Assembly (NCBI RefSeq): GCF_001540865.1
Contig: NC_033632.1
Coordinates: 5,331,619 to 5,395,618, forward strand
Source of the DNA: Ananas comosus
Lineage: Eukaryota; Streptophyta; Magnoliopsida; Poales; Bromeliaceae
Direction: 5' to 3'
Length of the DNA stretch: 64,000 bases
In this document: in pieces, positions 35,487 through 47,599 of the stretch
How the letters are laid out: the number at the start of each line of letters is the position of its first letter
Numbering within the stretch: position 1 is the first letter of the stretch
Made by a program: the position numbers and the translations under genes
The notes under the pieces: generated by a model
What the model was told of the DNA's origin: nothing
Databases searched by the model: none
What the model saw: the letters and a program-made list of their open reading frames with translations, nothing else

Positions 35487-35755
35487 GGTAAATTGCACTG
35501 CTACCTCCTGAACTTTTGACGAGTTTCACTTAACCCCCCAACTTCTAAAATAGACATCTAACACCCTAAACTCTAATATTTCATTTATTTTACCCCTTCC
35601 GTCAGTTTCCAGTTAACGGAGCTTGACGGAAAACTGACGAAAGGGGTAAAATGAATGAAATAGTAGAGTTTAAAGTGTTAGATGTCCATTTTAGGAGTTC
35701 GAGGGGTAAAGTAAAACTTTTTCAAAAGTTCAGGGGGTAACAATGCAATTTATCC
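35487..35755. mobile_element. Foldback MITE, copy B
   Basis: GGTAAATTGCACTGCTACC to ATGCAATTTATCC, arms as in copy A, with a centre containing CCGTCAGTTTCC and its complement. It lies about 60 bp upstream of the leader of the broken four-helix gene, so it could have altered that promoter. Confidence 0.85.
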
Positions 35756-35821
35756 ATTTTATATATTCTCTTGAAAATATTTTTAGAGAATAATTGTACT
35801 TTTTTTTCATAGGAGAAAAAT

Positions 35822-36474
35822 ATGGCAACCTTCAAGATGATGGTGGAGAGGTTGTTCACGATCGGTCTTGCATTATTATGAGGGGTGACAGTCTTTGATT
35901 TTGGAATTTCAATCCTCTTAGTTCAGTTCGTGTCACGCCCCGGGGCCGATTTTAAAAGCCTTTTTAAAACAGAGTTGCGGAAAACGTGCCATTTTTTTTT
36001 NGAGTGCTTTTGTAATTAAATTACACACAAAAACATCGTCAACTGAGAGTTTAGCTACACTGTAAAAATCTCAGTCCTTACATCGTGAGAAAAGCTAGTG
36101 ATGGAGTATGCACTACAGTAAAAACCCACTACACGTACATGTATCTTGCGGCATTCTTTGTAGTTCCTAACAATGTGTTGCTGATTGCGACCACGATGAC
36201 CATCAAGATCAAAATCACATCCCATAAACATATAAGGGACCATCCAAGAAGGCTCCTCTTGCTCTTCATAGCTGTATTTGCTATTATCCTTTATAGTATT
36301 TGTGTTGTTTCTTTTATTGTATCTATTATTTTGCTTTTACATATCACGACGAAAAAACTGATTTGTTTTGGTATGATAGAGATATTAGTTTATTTATCAG
36401 GTTTATCTGTTGTTTTTTCAGTGTTAGCTAGACATGCCATTTATTGGATACGTCTAGCATGTTATTATTATTAG
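35822..36474 (+). pseudogene. Four-helix small membrane protein, broken copy
   Basis: A good leader (TTTCATAG/GAGAAAAAT) precedes ATG at 35822. The frame reads MATFKMMVERLFTIGLALL and stops (TGA at 35879-35881), then continues in phase as GVTVFDFGISILLVQF. It is interrupted at 35941-36082 by a foreign insert and resumes as RKASDGVCTTVKTHYTYMYL through NHPRR-like DHPRRLLLLF to a normal stop at 36474. The last 129 codons are intact and align along their length with the open copy at 23504, including the helix 2-3 loop and the C-terminal ARHAIYWI. Two independent lesions make it a pseudogene. Confidence 0.85.
35941..36082. mobile_element. Short insert with LTR-like ends in the pseudogene
   Basis: Begins TGTCACGCCCCGGGGCC, like the TGTCACGCCCCGG terminus of the LTR at 51309, and ends CCTTACA. 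TCGTG occurs at the left junction (TTCGTG) and directly after the right end. An assembly join lies inside (36001), so the true insert may be much longer and could be a whole LTR element collapsed by the assembler. Confidence 0.65.
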
Positions 36475-37400
36475 ATATCAGTTATTGTAAATAAATTATA
36501 TATACTATGAAGATGGATCAGTTGAAGTATTAAATGTTGTTTGTGGATAAATATTTGGGCCACTTATTTGCAATTTGGTACTTTGAATGAATCTATTTCT
36601 TATATTCATTCAATGATTTGAATGTAATACATTTTCAATGAATATGCATTACAATCCCTGCAAATATTAAATATTTTGGTAAAAATATTTAAAAGCCTAT
36701 CCATCCATCTACACATCATTTTCAGTTATTCCTTCTTTTTTAAATTAAAAGAGCATCATTCTTTCATGTTTAATTAAAAGAGCATCTTGTAGTTTAAGGC
36801 ATATAATAGCTAAAAAAAAATGATGGTTTTCAAAATTATATATGGCGTAGTAGTTATTCTAGAAAAGGATGGTTTTCAAAATTATATATAGCGTAGTAGT
36901 TATTACTAGAGTATTGGATTACAAAAATATTATTTAATAGAATTTCAGTTATAAAAATATTTTTTTTTCTATATTTACAAATAGTTTGAGAATAGCGTGT
37001 TTTCATAAGGATAAACTTTACGGGTGACAACTGATAGTATTTAAGTAGGTTAAAAATATTTTTCTCCAAAAAAAGTTGTTAAAAATAGTAATTCTACTTT
37101 ATTCTCAGAGATAAAAAATTTAGTTCAATACTAGTTTCAATCGTTTGTTAAGACATACGATAAATTTTTGAATAATTCATAAATGAGATAAGAAAAGAGA
37201 CTAAATAATAACCCCACATCGTCACTAGCAAAATCCAAAGGAAAGCACTACAAGAGAATTAAGTTATAGCTTCATATTTTTGGAACACTTTTGTATAAAT
37301 GTTCGTCCAAAATTTTTTTAAAAAAATATACCTACTAAAGCCCAAATATAAGGCCCAGCCCACTTAAAAATATATTAACCTGCTTGACCCAACCACCCAA
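36475..37400. other. AT-rich DNA downstream of the pseudogene
   Basis: The first ~170 bases resemble the 3' flank of the open copy (AAATTATATATACTATGAAG, then ATTAAATGTTG and TTGCAATTTG), so the duplication that made the two genes included the 3' flank. A 60-bp direct repeat with GATGGTTTTCAAAATTATAT is at 36823-36903. No genes. Confidence 0.55.
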
Positions 37401-37439
37401 CCTAATCAGCCCAAAGAAAAAACCGATCTCTACCTCGTC

Positions 37440-39190
37440 TCCCCTCTCTCCGACCCCTAAAACCGTAGACGTAGATCCCCTCGCTCTCCTCCTCCGCCGC
37501 CGCCGTCGCAGCCGATGAGGGAGGGATCCGGCGGCCAGAGTTCAGCTGTGAGGATCGCACGGAAACCGTAAAGGTCTATGATCGTCATGTATCCCTCCGC
37601 CACAAGTCGCCGGAGGAGTGGGCGCCAAACGTCGAGGCGGCGGCGGGCAGGAGGAGTCCGGCGTCCGCCTCCTGGCTGTGCTCGCGGTGGCGCTGAAGGT
37701 GCAAAAGGAGGAGATGAAGAAGAAGGTGAGATCGATCAGTGCTAGGGTTTCTTGTTCATGAGGATTTAGGGTTAATCTCTTGTGAGAATCCCTTTGTGCG
37801 TGAATCGCTTTGCTTGGTATCGTATAAATTAAGGCTTATAGATGATCTTTGATTAAGCTTTTGGAATTGCTCTAGTGCTTGTTTAATTTACACAGTCCTC
37901 TTTAAGCTCTTAGCCATTGTTATAATGGCATTACGTTGAGAACCTTGATTGGGGATTTGTTGAAATTAACAGCCCTGTTAAAAAAAAGCGTTTAAAACAG
38001 TCAAAATTTAATAGAATCACTCTTAAATTTAACAGCTGTTTGTGATGTCTTCTAGAATATGTATTAGCGCGATTCATAACAAAAAGGGAACCTGGCATTG
38101 CTCTAGTGATGCAAGTTCAGAGGAAAGGTAAGCTTATCAAGTACCAGTCAATAGCTGTTTTAACTGTTAGTTGTCTGACAATATTTAGAGATAATATATC
38201 TGAGAATTGACAATTTTATCAGTCGATGTCTTACAGCAGCCTCTTGTTATTAGGCATGTTTTGATCACTATATCTTTATGTATGATACATAGTCATCATA
38301 ATTTTATTTCTCTCATTCTTGTGCACTGTGGCTCAGTTTCTTGTGGACTGTTCAGGTTTTTCTAATGTATTGTGCAATGATTGAGCCAAATATATCAAGT
38401 ATGATCCGTTGTTTCTCATTTATACTTCTACTTTATTACTTGACCTGGAAAATATTTTTAACATTAATCATTCTAAGAATTTAATTCTAGCTAGAGTGAA
38501 TGGTAGTCATATCTTTTACTCTTTATTCCTTGATCTGTTTTTGTCACAACTGCACCCTAATTATAGTAAACAGAGGAAATGTCAAAGCTAGATGTTGGCA
38601 GTATGTTTCAATTTGCATTGTAGCGTTTTGACTTCTGTTAAGTGTTAAAATCTATGATTCAAATTTAAATGCTTTACAGATGGGAAGTTAGTTCTTGTGC
38701 GATGGACTCTCTGTACGATCTAAACCTCATATCAAAAGTAGTTCCAATGTTTTTGGACAACTCCAAGGTGTGGCACTAAATACTGTCAACAAGTATGAAA
38801 CTAGAAAAGAGAGGGGTGGCTCACGTGGAAGGAGTCAGCAGATTTGATCTCAAAGAAAATAGCATGTACTCAAATGTACTCCTAATAAATCACACTGCAA
38901 GTCCTCTGGCATGGTAAAATTTATTGTTATTATTTCATTAATAACCTTTCATTCTTTCTACTTGTCAGATTTAATATCTAGGATGCATTTCTTTTGCTCG
39001 TAAATATCAAAATCGATGAAATATGGACAAATTTGCTAGGTGAATGTTTGTAACATCAAGTGCTAGTCTTGATCATGATAACCATCCAGTTTTATGGAGT
39101 GCAAGGATAGAGCCAATCACAGCTCTGTTTTGCTGCCACACTCCTTTGCCAACCAAAGCAGCTGAAAGAGTGCAAAATGTGGCAGATAAA
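37440..39190 (+). pseudogene. Possible degraded multi-exon gene, unidentified
   Basis: 37440-37730 has the GC rise and CCGCCGCC text of a monocot first exon. One frame reads VYDRHVSLRHKSPEEWAPNV, and another, after a frame change, VRLLAVLAVALKVQKEEMKK, ending at AAG/GTGAGATC, a good donor. Weaker exon-like pieces follow at 38050-38128 and 39046-39190; the last reads DNHPVLWSARIEPITALFCC then HTPLPTKAAERVQNVADK before GTATGT. I do not recognise a family, and the first segment needs a frameshift, so this is most likely a decayed gene. A functional gene with alternative splicing is less likely. Confidence 0.35.
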
Positions 39191-40200
39191 GTATGTCTTC
39201 TTCAGCTTTTTCTTTTTTTCCCCCTTTAATTTCATGCCTGTTGAAAGTGTGACTTTCTCTCTTGTCCTGGAATATATGCGGATTATTCTTCCAGCTGTTG
39301 TCAGTTGTTTCTTGTTTTTGATTTGGAACTTTTGATTATCCAGCTCTTCCAATTTTCATGATAGACAGGATGTACACTTCTGTCATGATAAATAAGATGT
39401 ACTCCCATCGGATTTCTTCTATAATCCGCATCTTTCAAATGTCAAACAACCTCTTTACATTTTAAGCCCTATCATCCAACTAGAGTTGTTGTTTCAATTG
39501 CTTTCTTGAGTAGTCAATGCTAGGTGATCTTGGTCGATTTTAATAGGCACTTGATTTGGGTGATCTTGGTCTCTCTTTCCATCTACCTTTCCATGAGTAG
39601 GAATCTTATTTGTTTCCTATCGAATTGGCACACAAAAAATGAGCTAAATAATTTAACTTGCTATCAGCATTAAGCTGTTCCTGATCTCATCTATTTGAGG
39701 AAAAGAAGCTTGTATTAGCACTTGAGCTACATCCGTATAATCCGAATAATTAATTAGAGTAACTTGCTCACAGTATAAAACCTGTAACTTGCCTGTTAGT
39801 TCGTTCAACATAGACATGTAGTATTGGTAATAACATGCAGCACAGTTACTCTTTTAGGCACTTGATTTGGCATATAGGCCTAGATTTTTAAACCCATGTT
39901 GATAACTAAGTCAAGTTGCGGGCCTTAGTTAAGCAACTCCTACACAGCTTACGAACTGACTGAATTAGGCTTGTCTTAAAGTTATGCGGTATAATTAAGA
40001 GGTTTGAGTGACCATAACATGCTTAGTGTTATAGTTTATATTGTTTGCGTATTTATGCGTACATGGTCATGTTATTCGTGCAAAATGCTCTTTTTGTGTC
40101 TGGTTCGTAAATATTAATGTTAACTTTCACCTACTGAAGCACGACAGAGTTCTACAAATGGCCTTTCTTTTTTGATGCAATTACTTTGATTTTCGTTCAT
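39191..40200. other. AT-rich non-coding DNA
   Basis: No recognised feature. Intron-like base composition. Confidence 0.4.
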
Positions 40201-40222
40201 ATATATATATATATATATATAA

Positions 40223-40446
40223 CTAGGCTGGAATACTATTAATAGCACCAAGCTATTGGTGCTATTAGTTTTTTAGCCACGGGATTGAGAAATTTGTGGT
40301 TAGGATGATGTGGGCCCCCTAGGGTTGAGTGGGTGGTTGGTTGATAGTATAATGTAACGGGTAAAAATAATTAAAGGGTTAAATCTAACGGTGAAAAACT
40401 CGATAGCACCAAGCTCTTGGTGCTATTGATAGTATCCAAGTCCCGA

Positions 40447-40448
<2 letters not shown>
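40223..40448. mobile_element. MITE inserted in a TA tract
   Basis: Ends TAGGCTGGAATACTATTAAT and (reversed) TTGGATACTATCAATAGC pair, each followed by a small hairpin ATAGCACCAAG..CTTGGTGCTAT. TA microsatellites lie on both sides (40198-40220, 40449-40475). Confidence 0.75.
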
Positions 40449-40478
<30 letters not shown>

Positions 40479-40511
40479 TATACATATATATATATAATAT
40501 AATATATATAA

Positions 40512-41051
40512 TAGCTAGGTTGGTATACTATCGGTAGCACGAAGGCCTCCGTGCTACCAAGTTATTTTCAATGATACCGCTTCTAAATCGACGATCGGCT
40601 CTGTTAGACTTGATCTACACTATTGAAAGTATTTGGAAACTAAATTTCATACTTTTTCGGTATCATTTACCTATCAAACAAGTAGTCTAAAAATGAACGG
40701 CTGAAAATAAAAATCTCATAAAAAATAATGATAGAAGACTTGAATTTAAGATCAGAGATACTGATCTTACTCTAAATAGTAAAAAGAATTTTCTATAAAA
40801 ATTTTATCAGATTTGCATTATTTTACATCGTTAAATTTACAAATGCATCACATCTACCATTAAGTCAATTTTGAGACCTTTTGATTACTAGCCAAATGAT
40901 GTCGAAAAATTATGAAATTTAGTTTCCAAATATTTTTAATAGTGTAGATCAAGTCTAACACAGCCGATTGTCGATTTGGAAGCCGCATCATTGAAAACAA
41001 CTTGGTTGCACGGAAGCCTTCATGCTACCAATAGTATACCAGCCTAGCTCT
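40512..41051. mobile_element. TA-tract MITE with ~150-bp inverted ends, copy 2
   Basis: Left end TAGCTAGGTTGGTATACTAT with subterminal hairpin (TAGCACG-AAGGCCTC-CGTGCTA); the right end is its mirror. Arms continue through CGACGATCGGCTCTGTTAGA and AGTATTTGGAAACTAAATTT. Flanked by TA tracts. Confidence 0.85.
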
Positions 41052-41085
41052 ATATATATAATATATTATAGAATATATATATAGG

Positions 41086-41300
41086 AGTAGGACACTGTGC
41101 TATTAGGAGCACAGCAGTCTTGTGCTCAAAGTTTAACGCACAGCAGCCCTTGCCCACTCTTTGTTTATACTTATGGTTATCCTTTTAAATTCTTTTTAAG
41201 AAATTTCTTCTTCTTTTTTTACCCTGTATTTTTCTACATTTTTCATTCTTTTTACTCTACTATCTCCTACTCCCTTGTTTTTCTTCTATATATATATATT
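41086..41300. mobile_element. Fragment of another TA-tract element
   Basis: Starts after a TA tract with AGGAGTAGGACACTGTGCTA and a hairpin TGTGCTATTAGGAGCACA, then decays into T-rich DNA. The opposite end is not visible. Confidence 0.4.
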
Positions 41301-41353
41301 ATATGATATATATTATATGTATATGTATATATATATATGTATATGTATATATA

Positions 41354-41393
<40 letters not shown>

Positions 41394-41483
41394 GTATATG
41401 TATATATATATATGTATATATATATATGTATATGATATATATATATATGTATATGTATATATATGTATATATATATATATATA

Positions 41484-41520
<37 letters not shown>
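41288..41520. repeat. TA/TATG microsatellite
   Basis: Over 200 bp of TATATATGTATATG-type repeats. The open frames of IYIYVY residues across it are not genes. Confidence 0.95.
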
Positions 41521-41521
<1 letters not shown>

Positions 41522-41522
<1 letters not shown>

Positions 41523-42062
41523 GTCGCGCTAGGTATGCTTATGGAAGTACGGAGCCTCCGTGCTTCCACTTTGTTTTCGATGTTCGGACTTTCGAATCGA
41601 CGATCGGCTCCGTTAGACTTTATCTAGAATATTTGAAGTATCTAGAAAATAAATTTGCGATTTTTCGATATCGTGCTATGCATCGATGTGTCGCTAAAAT
41701 TCAACGGCTGAAAATAAAAATCTTACAAAATATGATGATATGACATTAAAATTTTAGATCAAAGTTATTGATCTTGTTTTATATGGTATAAAGAAGTTTC
41801 TATCAAAATTTCATGTGATTTGGATATTTCTACACCGTTAAACTTGCAACCGGCTCACCACGGCCGTTAAAATTATTGATTTTGAGCCCCTTCGATCACT
41901 AGGCAAATGATATCGAAAAATCGCAAAATTTATTTTCTAGGTACTTCAAATACTCTAGATCAACTCTAACGGAGCCGATCGTCGATTCGAAAGTCCGAAC
42001 ATTGAAAACAATTTGGAAGCACGGAGGCCTCCGTGCTTCCATAAGCAGACCAGCACAACTCT
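41522..42062. mobile_element. TA-tract MITE, copy 3
   Basis: Arms of about 150 bp: CGCGCTAGGTATGCTTATGG at the left, mirrored at the right, through CGACGATCGGCTCCGTTAGA and GAAAATAAATTTGCGATTTT. The right arm holds a long perfect palindrome centred on GGAGGCCTCC (42017-42042). Shares the CGACGATCGGCTC motif with copy 2 and is likewise bracketed by TA repeats. Confidence 0.85.
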
Positions 42063-44433
42063 ATATATATATATATATATATATACCAAAATGCATATGT
42101 TTCTATATGTATAAAGAGAAACAAAGAAGGTACCAGGATTGTTTCCATATGTATATGTTAGGAGGTGAACTCCTATCTGACCCTCTACTATGTATTTGAT
42201 ATTGTACTTTCTTCATCACTACCGTGTGAACTTAAGGTTGCTATCTTATGGGTTTTTCTATGATATTCTTTTGTTTTCTTTATTGTACTATTCTTCCTTT
42301 CATTCTCTTCAATTCTTTTTTTACTATATATGTGGCGAAATACTGGTGGTGTATATATTCTTTACCTATTCTATAACTGTTCAAAGTCAAGATGATAGGA
42401 GTAAACAAAAAGATCCAAAATGTATAGTTTGCTACTCTGCTTTTACTTCTCTCCTATTTTTTTCATATTCTTAAGCTGACTTTCTCCAAAAAATAATGAT
42501 CTATTAGGCATATCTCTCCTCTTACTTGCCTTTTCTCCTAAGCTTTTCCTGTATCCTTTACACACAATTATGTATATTTTTTATTATATTTGGGAGGGCA
42601 AAATGTGGAGAGGAGGAGGCGAAGCAATGGAATCACGGGCGATCGACACGTATCCGATACCAAAGTCTCGATTCATGTCTTGCTATTTTATCGATTGATT
42701 ATTGATTTGCTCATTCTTTAGACACTGTTTGCCTTAGTTTTTTAAATTACAGCTTCTTTGAATTTCTCTATTCGTGATGACTACGGACTGATTGTTTCTC
42801 ACCCTGTTTGGTGTTTAGGATTTGGTCTGTATACAATGCTGAAATTACTGCTTTCTACTCCGCATTTTCTAAGATGATGGCAAGAGAGGTTTAAACAAAA
42901 AGCTTGCTGCTACGGGAATACTACTATATTTTCCTACCTTTGTTGTTGCCAGGTCTTGCCTTTTCATTTGCACACTTTGTCTTCCTGCCCTTATCAATTC
43001 TTTTCCTACTCTCTTTGCAACTACACAGACGATGATGGGAATAGCAATAAAAATGATAAAAAAAACATAGTACTTTCATTCCAGTTTCAACTGTAGATTA
43101 TTCTATACTTTGGTTTGTTGACAAATATTTAACGGACAGGCCAATGCAAAAACACAAGCATGTATGCTGTCATTTCTTCTTTTTTTTTTCTGTACTGTTT
43201 CTTTCGCCGCCTTACTTGACTGTTTCTTTTGCTGCCTTACTTGATGGAGATGCATGGTGGAAAAACATCATTGCTCCCTTCCTTTTGCCTTATTTGCTTA
43301 TGAACTGATAAGAATATTTGCCTAGCACTCTCCGTGGCGACAAAAATATGTGATGGTGATCACCTACCTGAGTCTCTGAGCTCCTATCTAGCTCTGCATT
43401 GTTTTATGGGTTTGTGAGTGAATCTCTGATGTAGACGACTATATATCGTGGTGAAAGGGAAGCCAAGGGGTTGGCGGTGCAAAATAAAAGCACATATGCT
43501 ATTTAAAACTTCCAACCGATGTTTTCTTATACATTATTATTTCGGCGGCTTTCTTCTGTTCCTCTAGCGGTGCTTTTTGTTTTTTTTTTTTATATAACAT
43601 CTCTTTATATTGATTCTTCCTGAATTTCATTCTTGCTACTCTATTTGCTATGAATAGAGTATACATTGGATTTTTTCTAATTTGGTTGCATGTGAGGTTT
43701 GTTTGGAACTTCACAATGAAACTTTATATGGCAAAAGACTATTCGTGCCTTTTATTGAATTTCGTCGATTTTGGGGGTGTTGCTGCTGCAATGTTTTACA
43801 GAGTTTATCTTTCGGTGTCGCTTTTCCCTTCTCTTTTTTATCATGTCTTCTCCTGTTATTTTTACCTACTTTCTGTCTCTTGCTAACTATATTGTACTCA
43901 GATAAATACAAATCCTGTTGGTATTTGCGTTGGCAATTCTATTAATTTTAACACTTTTGACGGTTGGATTTAATTGTAATGAAATCTAGAGACTAGGGAC
44001 TTGGTTGCAAAAAAAAGTCAGTAATCAAATTTGAAAAATAGTGCAAAGGTTGAGGACCAATGTTGTAATTAACCCTACTACTATATGCTAACTAGAATAG
44101 TCGACAATAGAATATAAGTAATTTCTACCGATGGTACTATGATATACCATGCGGGTTATTAAAAAAAAGAACAATTGTGTAGTTTGTGAATCATTTTGTG
44201 GGGGCAATTTTACAAAAAGAATAAGTAATATATATAGGAATCACAGTTCATTTCTTTTCTTTTTTTTTTACCCGGTTTTCTTTGTTCGTCTCTCTGCTCA
44301 TTATGAATGTAACGTTTTTTTTTCTATTGTTTGCATTTGAGCTTAGCTTAGAATTGAATGATTAAATTATGCATGCAGCAAGTTGTTGTGCAAATAAAAG
44401 TCAGATAATATCCCAAATTTATTGGTGCATAAT
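42063..44433. other. Intergenic DNA without recognised genes
   Basis: T-rich plus strand with scattered short frames (42190-42474, 43650-43945) lacking domain or splice support. A TA tract is at 42061-42085. Nothing else seen. Confidence 0.4.
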
Positions 44434-44441
44434 AATAAGAG

Positions 44442-44892
44442 TAGTGATGTCAACGGATCGGGTTTGGATCGGATTTTCAAAAATCCGAACCCAAACCTGA
44501 AAACCAAATTAAAACCCGAACATAGACCCGAACATTGCGAGTTTTAAAAATTCATACCTATATCCGTATCCCACCAAAAATTCGAAATCCGAACCCGAAC
44601 CCAAACTCTGCAGGTTTTAAAAATCCATACCGTTGGATGAAAGGGATAAAAAATTACTAAATATTTATATTATATATATGAATAAAAATAAATTATGTAT
44701 ATATATAATTTATTTGGGTCGAGTTCGGGTTCGGGTCGGGTAAATACAAAATCCATACCCGTATCCATTTCCGTCGGATTTAATTTTCTATACTTATAAC
44801 CGAATTCATACCCGTTTAGCTCGGGTAAATCCGCCCCGTTCGGGTTCGGGTTCGGATAATATTTGGGGCATCCATACCCATTGACATCCCTA
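44442..44892. mobile_element. hAT MITE with perfect 8-bp duplication
   Basis: Ends TAGTGATGTCAACGG and (reversed) TAGGGATGTCAATGGG. AATAAGAG flanks both sides (44434-44441, 44893-44900). The body is full of CGGGTT/AACCCG words (TTCGGGTTCGGG, AAAAATCCGAACCC). No transposase. A diverged relative ends near 62660. Confidence 0.92.
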
Positions 44893-44900
44893 AATAAGAG

Positions 44901-46998
44901 AACCCATAAGGTTTATGAGGGTTGTAAACAATTAGAATGTGAAATTATTTCTGTTTACTGAAATAGTAACAAATCTACCCATTTTGATTGATAATAAGGA
45001 AGTAGTTTAGTTGATTACATGGTAATTTCTTAGTAGGTGTTTGCAGTGGATAACATCTCAGTATATCAAACTTGCGAGATCTATCATCATATTCTTTTGT
45101 TGGGATTAAATGGACATAACGACAGTGCATAGAGAAATTAGAAAGAAACGGAAGATTATTCTCGATCACCGAATAATAGGCAGGAACTCCTAATTACCGA
45201 GCACATAAATAGTGGTGTTCATGAAGTACCCTGTAACTACAATAGCGATTACAGTGGAACAGCTAGCAGAGGTGGTTATTTTATAGTATCTAGGGTGCCA
45301 ACAGAAATAAATGGAGCAGGCACTTCTCGGGTTGCAACTCAACGTGTTGAGCAATTTTATTTAGGATTACCGAAATATCACCTCCGCCAACGTAATTGCG
45401 CCGCTGCTGCTGAGGGTGCGATAGAGGTGAGGGCGACGGCAGTGTGATTGTTGTGGCGGAGGGCGCAGCAGAGCCACCACACGAGGGACGAGGAGGTTTG
45501 GTTTGACGAGGAATGGGGGAGGGTGATGGAGTGGGGAAATTAGGGGTTCGAGGGTGACATGTCGTCTCCAACACGGTAAGTTCTTAGATACTCTTGCTCT
45601 AATATCATACAGCTAATTACTCTAAAAATATTTAGCTATTAGATAATGATACTTTACTCTTCAAGCATGATTCATGAATATCAGATGCGACGAATAAATT
45701 CTCACCAGAGTAATCTTCTAGCCTTACATTGTTACTTTTGATTAGATAAATTCTCACCGGTTTTGTAAGTTGAGAATTAACTCATCCAACATAGGTTAAC
45801 GCTTCAAATCTTCAATGTTTGAGTTGCATAGAGCTCTATATATCAATCCCTTTGTCTTTTGTAGTTGGAATCTGCAGAGTGCTTACATTGATGGTTGTCC
45901 TTATTCATCTCATTGTTTTTCCATCAACTTTTTTTTTTTTTTGGGTGTCATCCATCTTTAGTTCTAAATTACGTAGGTTTCATATTTTAAATCTTGCTAA
46001 TCATTGTTTTACTACTTTGCAACATACTTTTTTCTGTATAAACCCTTTTTGTCTTTCCTTTGATATGAATATTTCAGTTATAATATAATTGTATTTTGTT
46101 TGTCATATGCTTATCTTTGTTGGTTGATTGCTATGTTTAAGACTATTAAGTTATTCATTTGAATTCATGCATGCCATTGTAATTTTTTCTCTTTCTTCAT
46201 CTGACAAATTCATAATAGTTTGAGTAATGCATTTTGGTAAGCATTAATTTCAGTGATAATGCCATGACTTGCTACCGCTCTATAGGGTACAACTCAAGTA
46301 AATATTCTTCAATGTTCTTACTGAGGATTGAGACACAGTTTGTTGACTTAAACTAACAGAAGGAACTATTGCTGAATTCCTCCCTCCAATGTTCTGCTGC
46401 CTTTTTGGTTGGTAATTGTTGTCACTGTTTGTTTCCTGTTTAGCTCGAAGTTGACTGTTTAAAAGGATAGGTTTATGCACTTTGGAAATGATCATGTATT
46501 AGGCTTCCACAATGACTAGGCTTCAGCAATTAATTCAAGTTGTTGTCTCGTCGTGGTGTTGTTTTGTGAAAATTGGGTGCTTATATGTGAGTAAATGGCG
46601 TAGATTAAAATTTAAATTTCTTCAACTGTTTGCGTGCACCAATAGCTGAAATCTGAAACTTCTACTATTGCTTCTGCTATTACTTTTTTTTTTAGCTCTT
46701 TATTATTGCGATTATTTTTCTTAATCTGCGCCAAATAAACAAAATTAGTATTGTTATCCATACTTTTTCCTTTTTTCCTAAATAGATTGGGTTGGCTATC
46801 TAAACTGATTTTTTTATTTTACTTAAAATATTTTTATAAAAAAATATAATTTCATTTCATTCTTTAATTTATCTTTAATTTTTAATTATTCAATATAAAG
46901 ATAAATAATATTTAAAAATATTAATGTATAATAAAAAAAATAATAATATTAATAATTTTAATAATTTACTGTTATACTGGCTTTTCGCCGCATCGCGC
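44901..46998. other. Intergenic DNA, one GC-rich patch
   Basis: 45390-45560 is GC-richer and its minus strand is open (PSPSPIPRQTKPPRPSCGGS...), perhaps a captured exon since it lies upstream of a Helitron-like end, but no family is recognised. The remainder is AT-rich. Confidence 0.4.
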
Positions 46999-47021
46999 GG
47001 GGCCGTGCGCCCCTTAACTAG
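46999..47021 (+). mobile_element. Helitron-like 3' end
   Basis: Hairpin GGGGC-cgtgc-GCCCC (46999-47013), then TTAA and CTAG (47018-47021), followed by T. The 5' TC end was not found; 46924-47214 is otherwise AT-rich. Confidence 0.45.
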
Positions 47022-47599
47022 TAAACTAATAAAAGGCTATAATATGGATAATTTATTCCTTCGCACTTTTATGTGCAGTGGTTCTCTTTCTAAACGACTT
47101 TATTTGAGGTACGAGTTGGCGTTTGCCTTGGTAGGCATCAGATTCCACCATTTCCAGTTTTTACTAATGTGTGTACAAAATAATATATACACGTACAGTA
47201 CTCTTTTCTATTGAAACCGCGTAGCAATTCTTGAACCACACAATTTAAATCGTGATGTGGACACAATCCGGTAGTGAAAATAGTAAAAAGTTTTGTCCGA
47301 ATACATGAGCATCTTATTTAATATATTCTTTTGATTTATCTAAAAAGTATATAATATTTACTGGATAAGGTGTGAAACCAAATGTCTAGACTAAAATATC
47401 ATATTCGATCATTAAGTCATTTTTTAAATAACATAAATTATTTTATTAATAAAATATATTTTTCTATCAAATAATAAATTCATAAGAAAGTTTTCAATCC
47501 AAATAAATTATTTTGGCATTCAAAAAAGGCCTTCGATAACATTTATATTAAAGCCTTTAATTAGGTCAGTCAAAAATTACTTGTCAAGTCTTATATATA
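47022..47599. other. AT-rich intergenic DNA
   Basis: No feature recognised. Confidence 0.4.

Noticed and set aside
41275..41743. Open frames rich in Ile/Tyr/Val (146 and 69 codons)
   Set aside because: They are translations of a TA/TATG microsatellite and part of a MITE.
45290..45574. 94-codon Pro/Ser-rich minus-strand frame
   Set aside because: Could be an exon crumb, but there is no family match, start context or partner exon, so it is noted only as a GC-rich patch.
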